Below, piece by piece: positions 29,183-40,664 of a stretch of 64,000 nucleotides of DNA. The position numbers were made by a program, and so were the translations under genes. The DNA is from Xiphophorus maculatus (lineage: Eukaryota; Chordata; Actinopteri; Cyprinodontiformes; Poeciliidae): positions 17,026,373-17,090,372 of the forward strand of contig NC_036443.1 of the NCBI RefSeq assembly GCF_002775205.1, in the 5' to 3' direction. Position 1 is the stretch's first letter. Each line of letters begins with the position of its first letter. Below the pieces are notes generated by a model. It saw nothing but the letters and a program-made list of their open reading frames with translations. It had not been told where the DNA came from and did no database searches.

Positions 29183-32089
29183 ATGTCTGACGATGATGTG
29201 TACCTGTCCCCCGAAGAGTTGGGGGAAGATGCACCTGCTGGAGAAGGCGAAGAAGGGGACGAACACGATAAGGTTCGTGTTACTGCGGTTTATAAAAAGA
29301 CAGTTTATAAAAAGTCCACCATTTAGCTACTCATCTCAGTTTTGAGGCCTTAAAAGCCCTATCTACATTTCCATTACAGTTCTCAAATGTTTATTCATTT
29401 TAGTTTAAGCCCAAAAAAAAGCTTGTTTAGCCTGTTTCTACACCTGTAATGAGCTATTGCAGGAAACCAATAAAAATGTTGCAGTATCCGCTACCAGCCA
29501 ACGTGCGAACAGGTAAACCGTCTTGATATACATTCCACTGTCAAGAGTTAAATTTGAAATCACTTCAAACAAGAAGTTCCTCATATCATATTTGAAAATT
29601 ATTTCTTAAAATGTTAAAAGAGCACAAGTGGGGAAAAAAATGGTATAATACTGACAATAATTATCAATGGAAATATCTTTATGGGCTTTACTTAAACCGA
29701 ACCCTTATAACTTCTGACCAGCTTTTAAATAAATCACAAACAATTCCATCTTGGACCCTTTCCTGTGTGTTTGCATAGAAAAGTATATTTTTGATTAAGC
29801 TTTGTTTGAAAATCAGGAATTCAATGTTTTGAACAGTCCAATTATAACTGTTACCTTACTGTAAAGCGGCACTGAAATTTGTGTTGTAAAATGGCGCTGG
29901 ATTCACATGACGGGGTTAAAAATATCTTCTGAAAAAAGTAAGTTAAATGTCTTAAAGTCCAAAATAAGCTTGTGAAAAACCTTATCTTTTGGATACTTAT
30001 CACATTTAACAGAAAAAAAGTCTTAAATAGCCATTTGTGAGTAATTAATCTGTATAATGTGTTTCACTTAGTAAATTAAGTTACTAAAATCAATGAACTT
30101 TTTAAATAAAGATTTGCTGAGGACTGACCACTACAACCTTAAGCAGAGATTACATTTCCTGCAGATGAAGCAGCAATCTGTCTTGTCGTTTCCCATGCTA
30201 TCATGACTGAAATGCTCTGCAGCAGACTAACCCGTCCTGAAAGCGCACTCAGCTCTTATATTGGTTATATGCTGGCAAGTTTGTCAGTATAAGTTTGCTC
30301 TTATAAGAACACACTGCACTCCCACAGTATAGTCCCTCCTAACAAACAATTAATAGTAAAGACTTTAAAACATTCAAACTTTGGTACTTTGGCCAGAGCC
30401 TTTACCTCCAATGTTTTTGTGTGTTTGTGTTTAACGTTCACAATAAAAGTGACTTCTCTGCTCTCCTCAGATTCAAGTGTTCCCATTGAACAAAGAGACC
30501 ATCATTGATGGGCTTTCATTGCTCTGCCAGACAGGAAAAAGACTGGAACATGCTTTTATCAAACTGGATCTTAAAGACAAGTAAGCAGACAAAGAGGAGC
30601 TGAAAAATTAAATTTAGTGCCAGCCTTAACGGTTGGAATGTGTGTCATGTTCAGACATTAAAATATAAAGACCAAATTTAGAGACTGAAATCTTTGCATA
30701 TAGATAGATTTTAAACTCATCTGTTTTCTTGTGTCTCTGTCTCAGAGCGTTAACTGACATAGTTGCAATCAGCAGTTATATTCACATACGTTTTCTGGAC
30801 TTATCCAACAACTACATCTCTGATCTTTCTCCCTTGGCACCAATGACCCATTTGCTTTGGCTGAAGGCAAGAAAGTCTTGACGTTATGTAGAAAATTGCA
30901 TATGTCTGAATCATTAAATAAAACTCATACTGAAAGCAAATCTTGAATGCAACTCTTTTGCAGGTTGACACAAATTCTGTGACATCATTAAAAGGGCAAC
31001 CATTAGCTGAGTTTACCTTCCTACAATGGTTGAGTGTGGCATCAAACCAACTAGTAGACATAGAAGGCCTGGTTGGACCGTCCCTAGAGACGCTCATACT
31101 TTCAGGTTTCTCCTTTTGACATTTATCCAGATGATTAGTCTAACATATTTAGCAAGCGTTTCTATTAGCGGATATGATTAAAACCATTTCAATTGTTCAT
31201 AACTCAAATAATTGAACCTTAAAGCATATGTTTGTGAAAAGAATGATGTGACACTTTGAAACTTTCTTTCAGGTAATAGTATTCAGAAAATAAGTGGTTT
31301 GCAGAGTGCCGATTTTGCCAATTTGGTTATCCTAGAGCTGAGGGCAAACCAGCTGGAAACAACAAGTGGCTTTGACCTTCCAAACTTGCGGAAACTATAC
31401 CTGGTAATACAAGGCATTGTGATTTGGATAAAATAAGTCATAGTTTCTTTGTCAATGTAATCAGTCTTTGTAGAAGTTAATGTAAAATAGTAACTGTATG
31501 TATCAAATCTTGTTTTTCCTCAGGCCCAAAACTTTATCAAACGTCTTGAGGGTCTAGAGAAGCTAGAGCGCCTGATAACCCTACATCTTCGAGACAATCA
31601 ACTTGAAACTCTGGAAGGGCTCTGTTCTGAAATGAAGAGTCTTCAGTACCTCAATATCAGGTATTGCAGTACAACAACAAACTGGTGCCTAAATATACCC
31701 TTGGGGAATCAGCAAAGTCTGGAACCTCATTTTTTTTACTACCATCTTTTTCTCCCGTAGAGGAAATGCAATTGCTGAAGGAGACGCCTTACGAAGCCTC
31801 CGCCTTCTGACAAATTCCCTAAAAACTTTGGTTATTGCGGAAAATCCAATAGTGGACACATTAATCTATCGGCCAAGTATACTAATACTCCTGCCTCAGC
31901 TGGAGCGAATTGACAAAGAGATAATCACCCTTAAAGAGAGAACAGAAGCTCGGAGGGCAATCAGGGTATGAATATGTTGTTGTTTTCATATCTCTTTTTT
32001 TTTTTTAATTTCAGAAATGTTTCATCTTTTAATTAAGTGTGTGTGTGTTGTTTCAGGAACTTCAGGAAGAGGAAGAAGCACCTGTATAA
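29183..32089 (+). CDS. lrrc23: LRRC23, radial-spoke leucine-rich-repeat protein
   Basis: Component of the radial spoke head region of motile cilia and sperm flagella. Exons: 29183-29272, 30471-30580, 30746-30866, 30964-31105, 31273-31403, 31524-31660, 31761-31965, 32057-32089 (TAA); 322 residues. An acidic N-terminus (SDDDVYLSPEELGEDAPAGE) is followed by the family block DGLSLLCQTGKRLEHAFIKL, then tandem LRRs (SSYIHIRFLDLSNNYISDLS, THLLWLK, LETLILSGNSIQKISGL, LRKLYLAQNFIKRLEGLEKL, TLHLRDNQLETLEGL, MKSLQYLNIRGNAIAEGDAL) and a charged tail (LERIDKE, ERTEARRAIRELQEEEEAPV). THLLWLK and MKSLQYLN are near-identical in human LRRC23. The intron after 30866 uses a GC donor. A possible extra exon at 29463-29512 would break the frame and was left out. 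The polyadenylation signal is probably AATAAA near 32619. Confidence 0.92.
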
Positions 32090-33169
32090 AAAGATGAATA
32101 GAATGGGGAAGTGGTGCTTTTTTGAAAAGAGGAGCCTCTTGTGTATAAGTCAGCAACTTTGATTACAAATGTGTTTGGAAAACATGTCTCTTGCATGATT
32201 AATGTTCTGATTAACTAAGTTTGATTTGTCATACATAGAAATACAGCTAACTGTAACCGTTATATTTCTAGTTGTTTTCAAGAAATGGAAAATTGCAGAG
32301 TAACTGACATTAAAAAAAATGTGCTTTGACTGCGCGATAAAAAGGAACTTTGTGTGTGAACATTGTACATTCATTTTTTTCCCTGAGTAAGGATGATAGG
32401 GCAGAATCTGCTACCCACACTTCCTTGTAGCCAGCTCCCCAACTCCAAATTTAAAGGAACAGTTCCATTAAACGTATTCAGAAACATGATCTAATGTAGG
32501 TAGGAGGAATTACATCCTTGCTAATTAATATTTGTTTTATGTCATTTTATTTATGATATATGCAAAAAGCAAGACAACGGAAGTGTGAATGTTATCCATT
32601 TTTTATGTTTATAACAAAAATAAAATGGAGACATAAGGATATACTGAACAGTGACATCGCTATAACAGTTGTAATGCAGTAAGATGTCAACTTATCAATT
32701 TAATGTTATATTAAAAGCAAGCATATTTATTTTTTTTATAAAATGCAGGAACACACATTTTGTCATAATCACACACGGTTTTTACATAATACTTAACGTA
32801 GCCCTGCAGACTTCTCTATTTATTTAAAAAAAAATCGCTTTGGGGGTAAAATGGTGCCGAAAATGGTCCTGCAAGTTTTCGACTTACAAAAGAAAGACGA
32901 CCTAAGAAAAGTTGTCGAAAGGTGCATCATGCTCTGCTTAACATACGCAACTTCTCTTCCTGCAATGATTTGATTGGACGGGGTCTGGCTCGCCTGCTAG
33001 ACATAAACCTCTCTCCGTGACAGTCGGTCCTCCTCCTCCGTACAGTCGTTCTATACGCTGGGCAGCTAGCAGTGGCCTTCAAGTCCAGACAGCAGCCGTG
33101 TGTGGTTTTTAAATTACTTTCATTAATTCTCCAAGCAAACAAAGCGTTCCAGTTATCCTCCAAGAGATC
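32090..33169 (+). promoter_or_regulatory. lrrc23 3' UTR and tkt upstream region / 5' UTR
   Basis: The first about 550 bp look like lrrc23 3' UTR (AATAAA near 32619). From about 32840 to 33169 the sequence becomes GC-richer and leads without an AG acceptor near the ATG into tkt, so promoter and leader are probably here. No TATA box at a convincing position. Confidence 0.45.
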
Positions 33170-36100
33170 ATGGCTAGCTACCACAAACCCGACGAGAAGA
33201 CTTTGCAGGGACTCAAAGACATTGCTAACAAGCTAAGGATCCACTCCATCAAGGCAACATGCGCTTCCAACTCTGGGTAAGTCACACAAAGTTACTCTGA
33301 GTCGTCAAGTGTTAAGGAAATCACACGGAAACGCTGATAGGAGAGTATTACCGTAGTCGTAGTGTGCAGGCGATGCACACGCTACCTGTGGGGGCCTGGT
33401 GGCTACACGTGCAGCAGATTATGTTCATGCGGCGCGAGTTAGCCAGAGAGCTAGCTGCTAATTAATGAGAATGCAACTAAGGTTGTCTGCTTTCAGGAGC
33501 ACAGCGGAGTCTAGTGCAAGGAAATGCAAGCCCACTAGATGGTTCATTCAGAGCCTCTTCGGTATAACGTTATATTTTTAGTTCCCCCCCCCTGAAGGCA
33601 CTTTTTAATAAGCACAGATGGAGTGAGCCAAGTCTATGATACTGACTTCAATGTAACCACTATCACATGCTGCTGTGTTGTGGTCTCATGGTCGTTTTCT
33701 CTCCTGAGGATTGTAATATCAGTTTATAGAATTTGGGACGCTCATAACTTTTCGTGTATTACAAATTTTAAGTTTTGGTTTAATTTATAAATTTTGGCTA
33801 GTTATGCCTATCTGTAAGTTGTTTGCACACAATGTGCCTGTAATTATTTCCCTAGATGACTTTGAGGTGCTATTTTGTTCCCACATAATTTTTAGTCTCA
33901 TTTTTGTTAATCAGGTATTGGAGTATTTGCCCCTACATTAGGCAGTAATTGATATTAACGGGACGCGTGAAGACTTCTGTATTTGTATTTTTTATTTTCT
34001 CTCTCATACACAAGATCTGCTTTAGGGCAGGATACAGCAAAGTTAGAAACTCCCTTTTTATGTAATTAACCTCTATTTAAAATGGTCAAATTCTAAATCA
34101 ACTAAAGGATTTAAATCAATAATGCCACAATATATCTATTTTGCCATAGAATGTGTGCAATATTATAATTGCATACTTTGTAGACAATAGAATTTCAAAC
34201 TCCATGCGCTAAACTAATTTCAAACAACATATTGCTTCTCCTGGATGGACGTTCTCTTCTCTTTTCTGTCCACAACTGGTATAGAAAATCAGATAGGGGT
34301 GGAGAACTTTGGATGATGTAAAAGAGGAGCTGGTTGGGGAAAATGAGCTTTATTCATAATTGATATGTTGTTTTTGAACAATAACATAGTAGTGTCATCT
34401 TTTTGTGAAATCCGACTACCCTGCTATACTTGTAATAATACATTTTCTTTTAAAAGAATCTGTATTCACTGTAGGATAATCTTGTCCAGATATGACTAGT
34501 CGTGTTACCATTGCAGTTTTGTACTTAAATGAACTGTTCTTGTCCAGATGTTAAACAAATGCACCTTTTAACAGCAAAAAATGAAATCTAATGACCTTGT
34601 GGTTTTGGCTCCTGTGTATGAACACCAGGTAAACTATTTTACCAAAACAGAATAGTGATTAAAATCTATACTGCTCTTTAAAGAATTGGTGCAAATTTTT
34701 TACTATTCTTGGTAAACAGAATAGTTTACCAAAACTATTCTGTTTTGGTAAACTATTTTACCAAAACAGAATAGTGATTAAAATCTATTCTGCTCCTTCA
34801 AGATTTGGTGCAGATTTTTTTTCACACAGAAAATAGCCCCATTGGTTGATGCAAGTCAAGGCATGAATACTTAAAAAGGGTGCAGCTTTATCAGTTGGTG
34901 TAGCTGCCCTTCGCTCCTGCTCTGTTAAATATAGTTGAATGGGTGTCACATGCACGATTATGTCTGATTAATTCATTTAGGGGAAATCAGGGGAGAGTTT
35001 TGAACCAGATTCTTGCTTTCTCATTTTAGCTTAGTCATTACTCAGGAGAAAGTTTTGGTGGAAATGTTGACGTGTGCATCAGTTTTATGTCATGTAAAAC
35101 ACTTGGCAGCTACCTTTTTTTTTATTCTTGACAAAAGAGTGATTCACTCATGGATTATACTTGTGCTGCACCCTTGACTAAACCCTTATACAAATTCTCT
35201 TGGTTCTGCATTTCTTCAAATAAAAGGCCAGTTGATGAGTCTCTTTTGGTTCCTACTTCTTCCTTCAGATAAGGAAATAAGGAAATCTTTGTCTGAAATG
35301 AGGCTCGCAAAACTTGTTACAAATAAAGCGAATCTTAAGTTGCTGCTGCAACTGTTTCCTCGTTCTGACTAATGCAGAACAATGCACTCTTATTGTCTTT
35401 CTCTGAATTTGCCTTGCTTTATTTTCAGCAGGCTCTGTCTCAACAAGTGGAAGAGTGGTAAATTAAACAACTGGATCTTGCTTTTTGATATAAAACTTAA
35501 CAGTGAGTGATGTACATTTGCATTGGATGTTGTAAAAGTTCCCAGCATGTTCAAAATGGTACCGGTTTTAACTTAACCACAAAGGGAAGCTGAAATCTCT
35601 TGGGCAACTCAGGATTTCTAGAAATGTTTACAATACTCCCAACCCCATTTTAAGCAACTAACAGTTTCACAAGGTTTTTTTTGCAATTTTTTTTTAAGCT
35701 TGAAGACCTTTGTGTGGTAACCAGAGTTGGTTGTGTTTAAAAATTAACAAGTTATTGATTGATGATGACGTTTTCTAATCTCAATAGGTCGTCTTCAAAA
35801 GCATTATCTGTCAACAAGACAGTTGTGTAAATTTTGTGTGATGTGGCCATGCTCTGTCGTTGAACGGCAATTCTCGTACAGTCATTCTGTCACTATTAAC
35901 ATAGTGCTTTAAACGGGAAATGATTTAACTTTTCCAGACTAAACACGAAGTTTGAATGTAATATGCATGCACTGGCATGATGGTCTTGTATACTAATATT
36001 GTATCTGTACTGTCAGCTGTCACTAATTGACTCCTTTTGATTTTGGTTCCTAAGCCATCCCACATCATGCTGCAGTGCAGCGGAGCTCATGTCTGTGCTC

Positions 36101-39100
36101 TTCTTCAACGCCATGCGCTATAAAGCAGATGATCCTCGCAACCAGTGCAATGACCGCTTTGTGCTCTCAAAGGTTGGTGCTTGATGCAAATTCTACCTGA
36201 GAGTTGTTCATTTCATTTAGTTTGCTGGTGATCACACCTTAGAATTCTTCTGTAACTCTCATCAGGGTCATGCTGCCCCTGTCCTGTATGCTGCCTGGGC
36301 AGAAGCAGGTTTCGTGAAGGAATCTGATCTGCTCAACCTGCGTAAGATCGACTGTGACCTGGAGGGGCACCCCACACCTGTGAGTTTGTAAAATTGACTG
36401 GATTTTTTTTTTTTTTTCTTTCAACATGACTGGGAAAAATTTAATGGATGTAAAATGTAGCTTTTCTGTTTTCAATTTACCCTGTTGTATCACAGAAACT
36501 AGCATTTGTTGATGTGGCAACTGGATCTCTTGGCCAAGGTCTTGGGGCTGCTTGTGGGATGGCCTATACTGGCAAGCATTTTGACAAAGCCAGGTCAGTC
36601 TTTATTTTTTATTGAAGTTCTGAATTGAGGAATGATTAGAGTTAAACAATTTTGGAATCTTAATCTCTTTTTCAGGTTCAAGAATTGTCTCATTTAGATT
36701 CAAGTTGTAATGTTAACATCCTTTGTGTCATCTCAGCATTGCTTAAGAAAGTGCATTGTTTGTGTGCAAAATGACCTGAGTGTTCTCATGTGTTAAAGGC
36801 CAGAAGGTCTCATGACTAAGCATCTTTTGCTGTTTTAGTGTTGGCTAATTGTATTTAAGATAAACTTAAATACCATTAGTTTACATGGCAGTGTCCAGAG
36901 TAGGCATGGGCTGTTTACTAGTATCAAGATATTTAAAAAGTGATGTGGTTTGCAAACTGCAAAATTCAGTCATACCATTCATACTGCACAAACTGGATGG
37001 TGGGGCAGGTAGCCTGACTAGCTAGTGACTTTATACATTCTCAGATTTAAAGTTTTGGTATGATGCAGTGAAACCATGTTATTCTTTGTCCAGATTATTG
37101 GATGATAATCCTATACCAGGTCATGCCTAGTCTGGAGTCTTTCATCCATCATGAATGAATTAATCTTGGACCTTAGTCTGCAGTATTTAAGATGCTTTTT
37201 GAGAAAATAGGATGTACATGGAATAACAAAAACAATTATCTTTACTGAATTTTTGGCATCTTTTTAAACTCAAACAATAATTCAGGACCCTTTAGATCTT
37301 ACTAGCTGGTCATTGTCTTAACATGAATTGTATAGAAGCCACAAACGCTTCCTTTTTTCTTCTCTTCTTATTCATTGCAGCTACCGTGTGTACTGCATGC
37401 TCGGTGATGGTGAGTGTTCGGAGGGCTCCGTGTGGGAGGCCATGGCCTTTGCATCCTATTACAAGCTGGACAACCTGGTGGCTATCATGGATGTCAACCG
37501 TCTCGGTCAGAGTGAGCCTGCACCCCTGCAACACGACATGGAGACCTACCGCAAACGCTGTGAAGCCTTTGGGTCGGTAACAACACGAAGTAACATAACA
37601 CACTTTCACTTTTTAACCTATTGGGACAAATTTGTGAGTTGAATATTATGAACTTTTGGTTAAAATTTGTTTTTTGCCCATTTAGTCTATTCCCATTTCT
37701 GATGTTTTTGCTGTGAGCCTACCATAAGATTTTATAAATTTAAGTGATATTGATGCCTGATGCATACTTTTCTGAGATTTAATTTAGTAATGATTTCCAT
37801 TCTTTAAACATGTGTAGATGGAATACATATGTTGTGGATGGGCATGATGTGGAGGAACTGTGTAAAGCTTTCTGGCTGGCTAAGCAGGTAAAGGACAAAC
37901 CCACCTGTATTGTTGCAAAGACCTTCAAAGGAAAAGGACTCAAAGGTATGTATAAACAAAATTTCAAGACTTTTCCTCACTTTAAAAACAAAATCCTACA
38001 TTTTCTTACTGAAACTTGTTTACCCATTGCTTTGCAGACATTTCGGATCTAGAGAACTGGCATGGGAAGCCAATCCCTAAGGACAAGGTAGATGGCCTTC
38101 TGAAGGACTTGCAGTCTCAGATCCAGGTCCCCAACAAGACCCTCTGCCCAGAGCTGCCCAATGATGACGCAGCACCAGCTGACCTGAGCCCAATCTCCCT
38201 ACCTACACCCCCAGCCTATAAGAAGGGAGATAAGGTAGGAAAATACACTTTTTATGATTTAAAAAAAGGCTCTTTATGCTATAATTTGGCTGTGAATGAA
38301 AACACAAATGAATAATCATCAATATGTTTGTTCCATAAGTCTTGCTGACTAAAATTTCTTTCGTTTGTTACATTGATGATCTGTCAGTCTTTGCTTTACC
38401 CTGTTCCCATCTTTCCCTTTAGATGGCAACAAGGCAAGCCTATGGTGTAGCACTGGCCAGGTTGGGTCAGGGAAGCAAGAGGGTGGTTGCCCTGGATGGA
38501 GACACCAAAAACTCCACTTTCTCAGAATTATTCAAGAAGGCCTACCCTGATCGCTATATTGAGTGTTTCATCGCTGAACAAAACATGGTAAAGTACACAC
38601 ACACACTCTTATTGATATTCTTCCCTGCTGTTCCATATGGTGTAATTTGTTGCTATTCATGCTTATCCCTGATATCTCTAGCTTCTTTGGTCACTTGTAG
38701 CTAGATTTTTCTTTTGAGCCTTCAATGTTTTGATCTCTGTTATGTCATCAGTTTTCATTTTGACTTATAGAACTGTATTTGCCTATAATTACAGGTAGGA
38801 GTAGCCATTGGCTGTGCCACTCGTGACCGCACAGTTGCATTTGCCAGCACGTTTGCTGCCTTCTTCTCTAGAGCCTACGATCAGATTCGTATGGGAGCGA
38901 TCTCACAGTCCAACGTCAACCTAGTAGGATCTCACTGCGGTGTCTCCATTGGTAAGATTATGGCTGTAAATGATTGCCATCATTAAGGGTGTAATGGTAC
39001 ACAAAAGTTCTGGTTTGCACGTGTCTCTATTTTGAACTCATGGTTCAGCAGGTTTTCTTGCTGTTCATGCATTTGAAAATGCTGCTGTTAAACTTTGGTA

Positions 39101-40664
39101 TGGTCTACCTTACTTCTCCATCACTGTCGCTAAATACTTCACCTTAATGTTCCCAGACAGCAGACTTTAGTGATGGCTGGGAGTTCTGCCTCTAGAGTCT
39201 CTTCAGTTCTGCACATAAACATTTTGTGTGTGTGTTCAGGCTTAAAACACTACATTTGTTCAGTACACCTGCATGCTAAACCTTGAGGTCTGGACCCCTG
39301 GTATTACTTATGATTAAATGGGAGAACTCTGTTTTTCACCGGTCATATCTACCTTCAGGTGAGGACGGTCCATCTCAGATGGCTCTCGAGGACTTGGCCA
39401 TGTTCCGCGCCATACCGACATGCACAGTGTTTTATCCGAGCGATGCTGTGTCGACCGAGAGGGCTGTTGAACTGTCTGCTAACACAAAGGTCAGTGGCCT
39501 GCCTTAAGATTGTCCAGCAAACATTCCTCCCAAAGTCAATATTCACATACCACTTTCTGTTCTTAGGGAATCTGCTTCATTCGTACTAGCAGACCAGCCA
39601 CTGCAGTGATCTACTCACCAGATGAGAAGTTTGAAGTGGGTGTAGCCAAGGTAATCAATACTGGTGATTAATTGATCTGAAAACGGGGCAGAATCACAAC
39701 CGAACTTCATTTGATGTTTGCTGACATTGACTGAATGGCCTCCAGGTTGTGCGCCAGTCTGACAGCGATGTGGTGACTGTGATTGGAGCTGGTGTCACAC
39801 TTCATGAAGCTCTGACTGCTTATGATACGCTTAAAAGTGAAGGTAAACTCTCATAAGAGAAAAGAAATCAAAATTTTCTAAAGCAAATGGCAGCCTGAAT
39901 AACATAAACCTTAATTTGTAGGAAAAAACATTTGCGTAATTGACCCATTTACCATCAAGCCCTTGGACGCCGCCACCATTTTGTCCTGTGCCAGAGCCAC
40001 AGGGGGGCAGATCATCACAGTGGAGGACCACTACAAGGAGGGTAGGCTTGTTTCCTTGCTCCCATTTTCCTAATTGAGTTTGATGATGCATTAAACCTTT
40101 CTGGACCAGCAACATTTTATGGGGGAGATTTTTATGTATTTTTTAAAATTATTATTATTTTTTAGGAGTTGGTTGGATTAAATGAAGTTGTAGTTGTAAG
40201 AACATATTTTCCAGGCTACAACTTTTGCTTTGTGACTGCAGGACAAATTTTCAGCCACTTGTAGGTTTTGTATTAAAATAAATGGTGGCTTATTTGATCT
40301 TTAGCAAATGAAGGCTGGTTGGACTTGTTGGGTTTATAACAATGAACGTTTTAAGGGTTATACAAATCTTCTAATTTTTGACAATTTGTCCTGCCGTTTC
40401 TTAGATTTTCAACAAAGGTTTCCCTGTAAACTGTGAAATCAGTTTCAGTTCTTGCTTACAATGGTGCTTCTTGTTAACTATCTCTGTCCAGGTGGTCTCG
40501 GTGAAGCCGTGCTGTCTGCAGTGGGGGGGGAGCCTGGCATCATGGTTACCCGGCTGGCAGTGAGTGGCGTTCCCCGCAGTGGAAAGCCCCAGGAGCTCCT
40601 GGATATTTTTGGCATCAGTGCCAAGCATATCGTCACCGCTGTCCGCCAGACCTTTGCAAACTAA
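33170..40664 (+). CDS. tkt: Transketolase
   Basis: Thiamine-diphosphate enzyme of the non-oxidative pentose phosphate pathway, moving two-carbon ketol units between sugar phosphates; cytosolic dimer. Fourteen coding exons: 33170-33276, 36055-36172, 36266-36379, 36496-36593, 37381-37572, 37818-37945, 38038-38234, 38423-38587, 38795-38951, 39359-39489, 39567-39650, 39746-39842, 39922-40041, 40492-40664; 626 residues (human 623). The Mg/ThDP motif GDGECSEG carries Asp155, with Asn185 and Leu187 in MDVNRLGQ. The catalytic Glu370 is in FIAEQNM (Glu366 in human), and [19 protein letters not shown] and [15 protein letters not shown] frame the active site. The pyrimidine domain (from about 318) and the C-terminal domain (from about 494) are complete. 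It has the longer linker typical of TKT rather than the shortened ThDP domain of TKTL1. Nothing missing. ATTAAA at about 41175 may end the transcript. Confidence 0.97.
33277..36054. other. tkt: tkt intron 1
   Basis: A 2.8-kb AT-rich intron. It holds the local duplication/palindrome at 34625-34825 listed separately, an ATTTT/TTTAA-rich body, and no recognisable exon. The acceptor is CCTAAG rather than the usual pyrimidine-CAG form, but phase and protein match confirm it. Confidence 0.6.
34625..34825. repeat. Imperfect direct duplication around a palindrome in tkt intron 1
   Basis: A block of about 70 bp starting GGTAAACTATTTTACCAAAA at 34628 recurs at 34748 with about 5-6 changes (both contain CAGAATAGTGATTAAAATCT and TTGGTGCA). 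Between them lies CCAAAACTATTCTGTTTTGG, itself nearly self-complementary, and GGTAAACTATTTTACC is a palindrome in both copies. Confidence 0.75.
38985..39120. mobile_element. DNA-transposon fragment in tkt intron 9
   Basis: GGGTGTAATGGTACACAAAAG followed by a diverged GGTTTGCACGTG and CATGGTTCAGC resembles the end of the abundant fish 'GGTGTAACGGTACACAAA' elements. Only one end is visible and the right boundary is a guess. Confidence 0.35.

Noticed and set aside
28892-29266. 124-codon minus-strand frame opposite the lrrc23 start
   Set aside because: No recognisable domain and it overlaps the lrrc23 promoter, X-box and first exon; probably chance.
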